Origin: Camarhynchus parvulus
Lineage: Eukaryota > Chordata > Aves > Passeriformes > Thraupidae
NCBI RefSeq assembly: GCF_901933205.1
Contig: NC_044572.1
Location: 62,406,965 to 62,470,964 of the forward strand
Length of the DNA: 64,000 bases
Direction of reading: 5' to 3'
Shown here: positions 34,358 through 44,700 of the stretch, one piece after another
Layout of the letters: each line of letters opens with the position of its first letter
How positions within the stretch are numbered: position 1 is the first letter of the stretch
The notes under the pieces: generated by a model
Seen by the model: the letters and a program-made list of their open reading frames with translations, nothing else
Told to the model about the DNA's origin: nothing
Databases searched by the model: none
Position numbers and translations under genes: made by a program

Positions 34358-35471
34358 CCTGGAGCTTGAATGTGACAGTGGGGAAAGAGGAAGCATGCTG
34401 GCTTTTGCTTGACAGGAGCTGCAGAGAGAGCAGCAGCCCCAGAGGTGTCTGAGAAGCCCTGTTTGGCCCATTCACTAACAGCATCAGTTCCTACATCTGT
34501 AAAAGCCTACATCTGGTTATACTGTCCCAAGTGCCACACACCAAGCACTCCTTTGGTCCTCTCTTTGCTGTTATTGCCTCATCCCCATATCCATCATGGG
34601 TGAAAGGTAATTCCCTTGTCCAGTTTCTCTCTCCTGGGCACAAATTTTCCAAGACAGCTGTAAATTTGGATGTAAGAACCCCAGGGAGACCTGTGGAGGA
34701 GAAGACCCCAAGGCTAAACTCCATTGAAAGAGATATGAGGAAAAGAAAATCTGTATGTCTGCTCTGTAACTCACTAGGAGTTGAGAAAATCCCATACCTC
34801 TTGGGAACAAGTCTCCTGAGAGTAGTTTTGGGATAATCCTGGACAAAGAGCCTCCATGCTTAACATTTTTATGAAGGCAGAATAAGAACATTGTGAAGAG
34901 CGTAACATGCACTTAGTATAGATCTAAAAAAAAAAAAGTCAAAGGAAATTAATTTAAATTCCTCTAAATGCAATTAGAGGTGACAAGATTTCTCATGGTG
35001 AGAGACTGCGTTAAAGCAAAAGCTAAAAGTTCCCATCCAGTTCATAAAGCCTTAGGTAGCTATTGGTAATATGAATTAAATTAATCAAAATGGGTAAAAG
35101 CTAATGATCCTCTTGGGAACAAAATTAGCTCCTTAATGAAAGAAATGGAGTTCAGAAATTATAATAGAATATCAGCAGATGTGCCCTTTGGAAATTATAA
35201 ATTTGCAAAATCCCCTTATGTAGATATTAGTTTGAGTCAAATTATCACTAAATCTGACCCTGGAGATATGATGAGAATACTCACACTAGGATCTGTTCAG
35301 GAGGGCCTGGAATCCTCTGTCAGCAGTTCTGCTGGGCTGGGTTGGGTGCCACAAAGCACTTTCTCAAATCAGCAACAAGGGACAGTCAAACCCCCAAACT
35401 TCTACTTGTAACCTGCCAAGCTCTTGCTAAGGAGCCCTACTGCCTCTTGTGCTCTCTAGGCTGCTGAGAGT
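34358..35471. other. Intergenic, no gene seen
   Basis: 1.1 kb between the solo LTR and the long CR1. It is AT-rich in its second half (34920-35280). Overlapping short frames at 34491-34912 on both strands resemble nothing known. Confidence 0.55.
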
Positions 35472-35645
35472 ATCACAGAATGCACAGAGTCACTATGTTG
35501 GAAGAGACCTTCAAGACCATTGGGTCCAACCCATGCCCTAACACCTAAACTAAACCATGGCACCGAGTGCCACATCCAGTTTTTTTTAAACACATCCAGG
35601 GATGGTGACTCCACCAAGTCCCTGGGCAGACCATTCCAGTCTTTA

Positions 35646-36164
35646 TCACTCTTTCTGTAAAAACTTTCTCCTAATATCCAACCTATATTTGTCTTGGCAC
35701 AGCTTGAGACTGTGTCCTCTGGTTCTGTCAGTTGCTATCTGGAGAAAGAGACCAACCCCCATCTGACTACAGCCACTTTTGAGGAAGTTGTAGAGAGTGA
35801 CAAGGTCACCTCTGAGTCTCCTTTTCTCCAGGCTAAACACCCTCAGCTCCCTCAGTCGTTCCTCACAGGCCTTGTGTTCCAAGCCCCTCACCAGCCTCGT
35901 TGCCCTCCTCTGGATGTGCTCCAGTGTCTCAAGGTCCTTCCCAAACTGAGGGGCCCAGAACTGGACACAGCACTCAAGGTGTGGCCTCACCAGTGCCAAG
36001 TACAGGGGAGGGATGACCTCCTTGCTCCTGCTGGCCACACTATTCCTGATACAGGCCAGGATGCCCTTGGCCTTCTTGGCCACCAGGGCACACTGCTGGC
36101 TCATGTTCAGTTGGCCGTCACCAGCACCCCCAGGTCCCTTTCTGCCTGGGCACTGTCCAGCCAC
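35646..36164 (-). pseudogene. CR1 ORF2 remnant, C-terminal domain
   Basis: The 172-codon frame has the post-catalytic region of CR1 reverse transcriptase, including [16 protein letters not shown] and [17 protein letters not shown], both hallmarks of CR1. It follows the reverse-transcriptase remnant in element order but in another frame, so at least one frameshift lies near 36107-36164. Confidence 0.88.
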
Positions 36165-36787
36165 ACTGTCCCCAGCCTGTAACGCTGCAGGGGGTTATGG
36201 TGGCCAAAATGCAGGACTCGGCACTTGGACTTATTAAACTTCATCTTATTGGACTCTGCCCACCCATCCAACCATTCCAGGTCTCTCTGCACAGCCCTCC
36301 TATCTTCCAACAGATGGACACACACTGCCACCTTAGTGTCATCTGCAAATTTACTAATAAAAGACACAATTCTCTCATCCGTGTCATCAATAAAAATATT
36401 GAACAGAACTGGCCCCAGCACAGTCCCCCAGCTGACTGGCTGCCAGCCAGATGCAGCACCCTTCACCACCTCTCTGTGGGCCTGGCCATCCAGCCAGTTC
36501 TTAACCCAGCAAAGAGTGCTCCTGTCCAAGCTGTGGGCTGTCAGCTTTTCCAGGAGTGTGCTGTGGGAGACAGAGTCAAAGGCCTTGCAGAAGTCCAAAT
36601 AGACAACATCCACAGCCTTTCCTGCATCCACCAGGTGGGTAACCTGGTCATAAAAGGAGATCAGGTTGGTCAAACATGACCTACCCCTCCTAAACCCATG
36701 CTGGGTGATAGACCATGGCAGGGTCTGATAGATACCCTGGTCATCCTGTGAGTTCTGTGTGATGACACTCAATAGAAACTGTTCCAT
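36107..36787 (-). pseudogene. CR1 ORF2 remnant, reverse transcriptase core
   Basis: A 226-codon frame contains the ordered reverse-transcriptase blocks: QHGFRRGRSCLTNL, then VVYLDFCKAFDSVSH (first catalytic Asp in LDFCKAFD), GTVLGPVLFNIFIDD, and the catalytic SKFADDTK. FADD is the normal form in CR1. In life it would copy CR1 RNA at the nicked target site. The frame is not continuous with the endonuclease, so no working protein results. Confidence 0.92.
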
Positions 36788-36995
36788 GACCTTACCAGGT
36801 ACTGAGATCAGGCTAACTGGCCTATAATTACCAGGATCCTCCTTCCCATCCTTTTTGTGTGGGTATCACACTGGCCAGTCATCTGGAACCTCACCAGTGA
36901 GCCAGAACGGTTGATAGATGATGGGGAGTGGCTTCACAAGCTCATTTGGCAGCTCCCTCATCACCCAAGGATGGATCCCATCTGGTCCCACTGAT

Positions 36996-37442
36996 TTATG
37001 AACATCCAAGCAGCTCAGCAGTTCTCTGACTGTCTCCTCCTGGATAACAGGGGGGGCTATCCTGCTCCCTGACACCATCTACCAGCCCAGGAGGACAGCT
37101 GTCCTGAGGATAAGCCGTCTTCCCACTAAGGACTGAGGCAAAGAAGCTGTTAAGCACCTCTGCCTTCTCCTCATCTGCAGTTACTAAGTTCCCTCCGACA
37201 TCCAGTAGAGAACAAAGGTTGGTCTTACCCTTCCTTTTGCCATTAATATATTTGTAAAAACATGTTTTATTATCCATTACAAAAGTTGCCAAATTAAGTT
37301 CGAACTGAGCTTTGGCCTCCCTTATTTTTTTCCTACATGCCCTAGCAAGCCCCTTAAATACTTCTTGAGAGACCTGACCGTCCTTCCAAAGATGATACAT
37401 CCTCTTTTTATTCCTAACTTCCTTCAAAATCTCACTGCCCAT
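36996..37442 (-). pseudogene. CR1 ORF2 remnant, endonuclease-RT linker
   Basis: The frame encodes the linker between the endonuclease and reverse-transcriptase domains. Landmarks are KKRMYHLWKDGQVSQEVFKG, then LVTADEEKAEVLNSFFASV. The end of the frame (GGDSQRTAELLGCS) is out of register and marks a frameshift. Confidence 0.88.
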
Positions 37443-37468
37443 TCAGGCTGGACCTTTGTCTTGCTGAC

Positions 37469-37798
37469 TCATCTTTGGGCACACAGGACAGTCTGTTCCT
37501 GTGCCTTCAAGATCTCTGTTTTGAAGCACACCCACCTTTCCTGAACTCCTTTGTTTTTAAGGGTTGCTTCCCAAGGACCTCTCTTAATAAGCCTCCTAAA
37601 CAGGCCAAAATCTGTCCTCTGGAAGTCCAGTGTAAAAGTCTTATTGATGTTCCTCCTGATTTCACCAAATATTGTGAACTCTGTAATTTCATGATCACTG
37701 TGCCCCAAGTGGCCTCCAACCACCACATCTCCCACCAGCCCATCTCTGCTTGCAAAGAGCAGGTCTAACATAGTCCCTCTCCTGGTGGGCTCACTCAC
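37469..37798 (-). pseudogene. CR1 ORF2 remnant, endonuclease C-terminal part
   Basis: The frame contains EPTRRGTMLDLLFASRDGLV and the GHSDHEITEF motif. The Ser-Asp-His group in GHSDHE is the conserved catalytic end of APE-type LINE endonucleases. A frameshift or stop separates it from the N-terminal piece. Confidence 0.9.
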
Positions 37799-37946
37799 CA
37801 GCTGCCACTAAAAGTTATCCTCCACACACTCTAGAAACTTCCTGGACTGCCTCTTTTCTGCTGTATTAAGTTCTCAGCAGATGTCTGGTAGGTTGAATTC
37901 ACCTACAAGAACAATGGCTGGTGATCCCAAAACATTCTCCAACTGC

Positions 37947-38435
37947 TCATAGAATAAGTTGTCCACCTCTTCTTCCATTTTGGGTGGATGATAAGACTCC
38001 CAGTAGGATGTCAGTCTTGATGGCCTCCCCCTTAATTCTTACCCATAGGCATTCAGCTTTTTCATCATTAGTTTCAATACCCATGGCATCCAAAGCCTCC
38101 CTAATATAAAGGGCCACCCTTCCACCTCTTCTCCCTTTCCTGTATCTTCTAAAGAGCTTGTAGCCATCCAGAGCAGCGCTCCAGCTATGTGAGTTTTCCC
38201 AACACATTTCCATGATGGTGACTACATCATAGCTCTGCTGCTGCACCATGGCTTCCAGTACTTCTTGTTTGTTACCCATGCTATGTGCAATAGTGTACGT
38301 ACATGTCAGCTGGGCCACTGACTTCACCCCTAACTCAGGCTTACCACCCTTGGGCCTGCTTCCAGACAGCCCAGCTGCATCCCCTTCCCCCTTCAAACTT
38401 AGTTTAAAGCCTCTCAATGAGCTCCACCAGTTCAC
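37947..38435 (-). pseudogene. CR1 ORF2 remnant, endonuclease N-terminal part
   Basis: The 162-codon frame starts near the beginning of CR1 ORF2. It includes AHSMGNKQEVLEAMVQQQ, VVTIMEMCWENSHSW (normally TET-W, where the Glu binds the metal; here Met-Glu-Met) and GYKLFRRYRKGRRGGRVALY. The change around the catalytic Glu and the downstream break show decay. Confidence 0.9.
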
Positions 38436-38500
38436 AAGCTAAAATCTGCCTGCCCTTAACAGAGAGATAACTAGCCAACAGGAGAGATTTTTAGGAAGAC

Positions 38501-40799
38501 TCACATTTCAGCAGGAGAGAGGTGGTCCTTGTCCTTGTGGCCATCCCAGGCAGTGGATGTTCTGTTCTGGATGTAGGTCACCACCTTGTAACCAAACCGT
38601 GAAGAACAGTTTATCACTGTGGATTAGCATATAGTGAGGAACAAGAGACTCGTCAGAGATCCAAGACATGTCAAAGTCACAGAAAGCAAACAAAATCCCA
38701 GAAAACAAACAAACAAAAATATGATGAATTGCTCATGTTGAGACTACAAAGAATTTATTGCATGTTTTTATGACTCTTTCCAGCCAAGAACTTTTCTCAT
38801 CCATTTATGGAAAGCATAAAAGCCACTGGGAATTAAATAGGATAAAAACTAGATTTAAATCATCCTTATACATGCTGCTCACATCAGCATACAGCTGTTT
38901 TTCAGCATTTGGAGTCCTTGAAACTTTCAAGCCATTTAGAACAGCATGTGATTGGTATGAAAAATAGCACAGGCTTTCATTTTATAAAAAGAAATCACGC
39001 TCCAGGGTGCTGGATGCAGGGACTCCAGAAGCCAAGAAAGATGTTTGAAGTGCTTATTGGCATTCCAGGATCCAGAAAACTCTTCCTGCCTCACGCAATC
39101 TTGTAGCAATCCTGATGCATGTGTCCTGGGAACAGAACAAGGAAGACATTCCCTCTGGTGCAGATGGCCAAAGTACAGCAGAAAGCATGCTTGAGTCGCC
39201 AGTCTGAGGATGTCATGTGCATAGTTTAGAGGATGAGCTCTTCCTTTTATTTTTGTATTTATAGCACAAGTGGCAGCACTGTGAACTTCCTCATACTGTC
39301 CTGCCAAAGTTGATTCAGCTCTGCTTGGGCTGTCAGGAGTTTGCATGCACCACTCAATAAGCCACTAATCATGGAAAGATCTTGGACAAGGGCAAATGCA
39401 ACAGCTTTCTGGAAAGTAACTCCTCCCCCCATCCCAGAAGGGAACAAACCCAGTTTGTACAAATAAGAAGGCAAACCAAAAGCACTAGATGGGGACAGGA
39501 AGAAAAGGAGAGGGGAAAAAGAAGTACCATTGAAATTTGTGAACATATGACTGAGGGAGAGAGAGACTCAGCTGAAGGTGGTGGAACTGGGATGGTGCTT
39601 GGGAAGCATACAATTTTAGTTTCAGACACAGAAATGTGGAATTCTTGGATGCTCAGTCTGAAAGGGCTTTGCAAAAATGGATCTGCAACATTCTTGCCAC
39701 CTTTCAGATAAGCAAACTGAAAGAGAAAGAAAATAGAGTGATTTTGGCCAAGTTTTAAAGAACAAGAGTTCTGATTTTCACAGATCTTTCAGGTTTCAAA
39801 AGCTAACTTTATTCTGAATTGCAATGAAACCTCCAGAGTCTAAAATTCTCTGCAAAGGGGAATTTGAAAAAAAACCAAACTTCAATGCATTTCAAGCTGA
39901 TTGACAGGTTTTGTTGTAATGGAAACCGAAACATTCTGTTTTGACTTTTTAAAGTTAATATTATGGTATAGCAAAAAAAGCTAATACAAAGTCACAAAAT
40001 GAAAAATCAAGGCAGAGAATTGTTTAAAAGTAAAAAATAGGTTGGGATGTTTCAACTTTACACTGTTAGCACTTTTTTTCAGTGATTTTCTTCCAGGAAT
40101 CTACTGAAAGCAATCCTCTTTTGCAAACTGTTTTGATTTCTGATGGCAATACAGACTTTCTGCAATTTTTCTGACCAACTTTGCCAAGAACCAAACACTG
40201 ACAGCTACTTCACCATCTAAGGACACATTTTACATGTAAGAATTCTTTAATGCAAGTACCATTTTGTACCATCAGCAGCATGATTTTTTTCCACAGGGTA
40301 TTGAAACTGCCATACTAGGTCTGACCTGAAATGTATTCAGCGATAGCTCTGAGTTGCCTGATCTGGTTTTGAACCTGCTTTTACTTGGCACCTGCAATGT
40401 TCAGTGGTAATGAGCACTGCAGTTTAAGAGTCTATGTGTATTGTGACAAAACCCATTTTAGTTTATTTCAGTCTTGCTACTTCATAGTTTTCATTGGGTA
40501 CCTCATAAGTCTGGAACTGACCAAAATAATGAATTTTGGTTTCGCATTTGCTTGCTACACATCACCCCCCAATCTGTAGACTTTTCTGATGGTTTCCCCC
40601 AGAACTTGTCTCCTATTTTGTTATTCTGAGTAATTTGATCTTTTCTGCAAAATTTTTCACTTCAAGACTCACCAGCTTTGCTGGAAAATGACACAAATAC
40701 ACAGAGCAAGAGCAAGAACTTTGCTGCCAGTTAAGTCCCCTCCCTGCTATGTCCCTGGCTCTGTGGGCCCCATGAGAGCCTCCTTTCCTTAAAGTGTTG
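38501..40799. other. Intergenic, no gene seen
   Basis: 2.3 kb. The first 200 bp next to the CR1 include an AAAC-rich stretch at 38700-38718. Frames at 38936-39711 on both strands overlap one another and resemble no family. I see nothing else definable. Confidence 0.5.
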
Positions 40800-41700
40800 T
40801 GGTGAGAGGTCTTTAAAAAGCATTGTCAAACATAAGTTCAATACTTATCAGCTGGATCACATTTTTTTCAGGTAATTGCCAGCTCCTCCAAGCCTCCAAG
40901 TAAGACTACAAAATCTGCACAGCTCTTTCTGAACAGTGTGTATGTATTTTTGTGTCTAAGAATTCTGTTCGTGATTGTTTCTACAAGTTTGACTGTGGTT
41001 TTATTGATCTGTAGTTCCCCATGAAGCCTGCAGCCATTACTAAAGTTCTGGTGACACATTTGTCACTGTACATTATTCTGCAGAAAAAATGGTAGGTTAT
41101 ACATGACAATTAGTTGTTGAAAAATTTCACATCTGACTTCTTTTATAACTCTTCAGTGACCTTGTTCTTGCAATTTGTCCAGCAATCTGTTCCATTCACA
41201 CTCCTATTTTAGATAGGTTTTTTAGGCTACTCAACACCAAATAGAGTTCTGGTGTGAGAATCTGTCTCACAGGTAGTGAGACCAATAATTAATTTCCTCT
41301 TGCCATAGTGACCTGGTCTCGTTTCAATCCTTCTTTTGCTTCTTGTTCATCTGCTGGTTTTATTGACTCATTTTCTGTTTCAAAGGTGGTTGCTTTTGTT
41401 ATTGCTGATTCTGCTGCCATTTTTATCACTGCTACCTTCTACATTTTTGTAAAAGATCTCCTGGAAATCTATTATTTCTGCTTAATTTAATTTTACAGTT
41501 AGCATTTAACATCCAAAAATTTATCTTTTTAGTTTTCTCATTTTAATGCTTTTTTTTCTTGGTCTCTAATAGTTCTCTTTTACTGGTAACTAGAGTGGCT
41601 TTCTGAAGGGCTGTTTTTGTATTTAGGCATCTCTAGTCTTCTTGCTGTCTGCAAGCATTACTTTCTCCTTTTACTTTTCTGTGCATGTGTAGCTTCAGTA
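40800..41700 (-). mobile_element. Ancient CR1/L3-like LINE relic
   Basis: On the - strand, frames around 40868-41060 give GFMGNYRSIKPQSNL, then with a frameshift VETITNRILRH, then YTLFRKSCADFVVLLGGLEEL. These fit, in the right order, the RT blocks usually seen as GNYRPxSLTS, VExIxxxRIL and QHGFRKGxSCxxNLLEFxEEV. Further right (to about 41700) the sequence may be the decayed linker, but no motif is clear. It is far more diverged than the other CR1 copies and belongs to an older lineage. Boundaries are uncertain. Confidence 0.55.
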
Positions 41701-44700
41701 TTAAAGGCCCTCTGATGACAAATACGGAAACTTACTGTTGATATTTAGCACAGATATTAGTCAAGAGTTATTTTGTGACTAGTGCCACCTGAGGAGTATA
41801 ATACGCGAATAGATATTGGATCAGTTTAATTTCTTAGTCAATTGTTGACATTTTAATTTCACCACTGTAAGCTGAAAAAGAGTAAATGCAATAAATCCCT
41901 GATGAAATGCATTCCACTCTTCTATTCAGGGGACTTAATCTCTAATCCATAGCACTTTTTAACCCCCTAACTTGCTTTTCCTAGTCCAGAACTTGTAAAA
42001 TCTAGAATTATTTTTTTTTCTAGCTTTCTTACAGATTTCCCATCTGTCCATCATCAAACAAACCCATGCATTCAGTAACAATAACAGTGTTTTCTCACTT
42101 CAGAGACATAATTAGTGTGAGGAGATGTACAGCAAAGCAAGCTGTGGAGACGCCAGCTCAGTGCATGCTGTATGTGAGAAAGTTTTTCCTCACCCCATCA
42201 TGTGATTCTTTCTTTGGAGATTTCCAAACCTCAACCCCTTTATCTGCATATTCTGTGAAAATGGAGTCTACTTGCTGAGATGTAAGACCTGATACCTGTG
42301 AAAATGGATTCATGTCTGCTATTAAGGATTACTTACAATTTGATGTATTTGGGAAGAGACATAATTTTTGTTGAAATGAACCAACTTGCCCTGGAGCCCA
42401 GTAAAACACTGCAGACAAGTTCCTACATAATAGGAGGGGCTGAACCTCCTGAAGTTCCAGATTTGCTGCCCCCTTGGAAGTTATCTAGCTCTGGTACAGG
42501 GCTAAAAGGAGCAGCTAGAGTCATTTACATTGGGAAATTCTTGATGTCTCTTCTTATTAGAAAGACCACTGTATTATTTTATTTATAAATATATACTTAT
42601 ATATATATATATATGCAAAAATGTTTTTAAAAGGGTCAGCAAATCACAGATACAAAGAGAATAATTTTCTAAAATATGTGCTGCTTTGTTCATCTAGAGA
42701 CCCTCTAGGAATAAAAAAAAAAAATCAAGGATAACAAGCATGCTAAATACTAATAGTCACAATCACAAAAAATTACATGCATAATTAAAATATCCATTTC
42801 AAGGCACTCTTACATTTGCTAATAAAAGTGTCCTTATGAATACCAAAATACAATTTTCCACATAAAAAGGACAAGAAAAAAAACCCAAATGACATCTTAG
42901 CTTTATTTTCAGTGACCTTGCAAGATTTTGAAACATTTGACCTCCCTATCCTTTAAATGAATGTACATAAATGATTTAGATAAGGATGTCAGATGTGAGA
43001 TACCAATGGCTGTTGATAGGTAACACAACTGGAGTGAGAAAAGGTGAATAATGACCAATGTAACTGGGCTCAGGATGAAGCAGATCTTTCAGGCAACTGT
43101 GCCAGTAAATAGAAAACAATTTAAACTAGAAAAATGTTACATAATAAATCTAGAGGCAGTGAGAGTACATTTTAAGCAGAGGAGTAATTCAGAGTGATCT
43201 GGCCAGGAAAGGAATTTTCTCCAGGGAATACTTTAGCAAGTCCCTCCGAGCCATCCATCTGAAGTTCAACTCCAGCACAATAGGCAATGGGAAACTGGAT
43301 GAATCAGAGAAAAGACTATAAAACAGGAGAAGGGATAACATTTCTGCATGAGGTAGGGCACTTCCTCATTTGAAACACTCTGCTTGGTCAGCTTTTCAAC
43401 ACAAAAAAAAGGACATTACTGCCCTGGAACAGGTACAGCCTCAGCCAGCCAGACTGATGGCAGATTTTTGGAAGATGACTTCTAAAGGAGGGGATCTGCC
43501 CAGGAGAAGCAAGCCCTTTCCAGCAACTAAATGAAATCACCCAAATGATCAAAGAGCAGAGCTGTCTTAGCTGCACAATGGCAAGCACAACCTGTGACCA
43601 GAGCTCCAGGCACTGTGCATCATGCTGCAAAGCAGCTTTTGTGTCTCACCAGGACCTGGAAATCTGAGGCTACAAATCCCCCAGAGAGCACTGTTTGTGC
43701 TGTTTGTGTCTGAAATCCATGACAAACTATGCCCCTGGAGTACCTCAGCCTGGGGTTCATCAGGTGATCCAGAAGCTGAGAAAAAGAGGAGACCAGATAC
43801 CCAGATCACGCTCAGTCTGCTTTTCTGTAGAGTCTTTAGCATGACAACCCCAATTTGACAATCAGACACCACCATCCTCCTCCAGATGCACGATCAGACA
43901 TTTTGATGTGTGTGTGACTGTAGCACAGCCTGATGCTGGAATGTACAGGAGATACAAGCTCCAAGCTGCTACCAGCTAATTGCTCATCCCCTTTAGCTCA
44001 GCAGCAGAGGCCTCCACTAGGCAGCCAGGGTGCAGCTGAGCATTTTACTTTCAGCATATGGACTATTTAAATTCCTAGCAAAAAGAGCAGTTTAAACCAC
44101 TTGGTGCTCGGGTAGGATTTCTGCCATCTGGTACCCTGTATCTTCTGCTGGCAGAAGCTGAGGTTGGATGCAGCTCTAGGATAGCAATTTTAGTGTCATT
44201 TCCATACAAATGGCTTGTAACTGGTGAGTTCAGGGGCAGGCCCACCAGAAAGCATTTGTCTTGCAAGCATTTCTCCTGCCTGTCGCTGCATATTGAGCAT
44301 CCAAAGGAAACACGTGACCCTCAAGAACATTGCTGATGCATCCACAATGCGGACCTGGAAGGGATAAGCCAAAGATGTTGATAACTATTTTGTTCGTTCT
44401 TGCTGAAGACTGAACTAGGGATGATGAAAATATCCCTCCTCTCTTCTCACAACCAGTGAGAGCTGACAGGATGTTACTGATCTGGTCACTGGTGGTGTTC
44501 AGGGCTCAAAAGCAAACTCAGACTTCAGTTCATTTTGTAATGACTGCCAAGAAACAGGCCTTTAATACCATGAAATGTGACCATGAAATCACACATGGAA
44601 CATCATAGCTGATACTTCTCTAACAAGCAGCAGAAACCCCTATTTCATAACAGAAGCTCCAGCCTTCTCTAAAGCCCCTGAATATGGTCCAAATCTACCC

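Larger units (their letters stand above)
35472..38500 (-). mobile_element. CR1 LINE, about 3 kb, 5'-truncated, with ORF2 remnants
   Basis: This is the longest CR1 copy here. Its 3' end is at the left (TATCACAGAATGCACAGAGT, then GTTGGAAGAGACCTTCAAGA). Going right on the + strand one meets, in reverse, the 3' UTR, the C-terminal part of ORF2, the reverse transcriptase, the linker and the apurinic-type endonuclease. ORF1 and the 5' UTR are absent. Full CR1 elements are about 4.5 kb, so about two thirds is kept. Frames are broken at least four times, so it cannot move. The domain pieces are listed separately. Confidence 0.93.

Noticed and set aside
35694..36182. 162-codon + frame, and the + frames at 36197-36679 and 36225-36602
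   Set aside because: These are mirror frames of the CR1 ORF2 remnants on the - strand.
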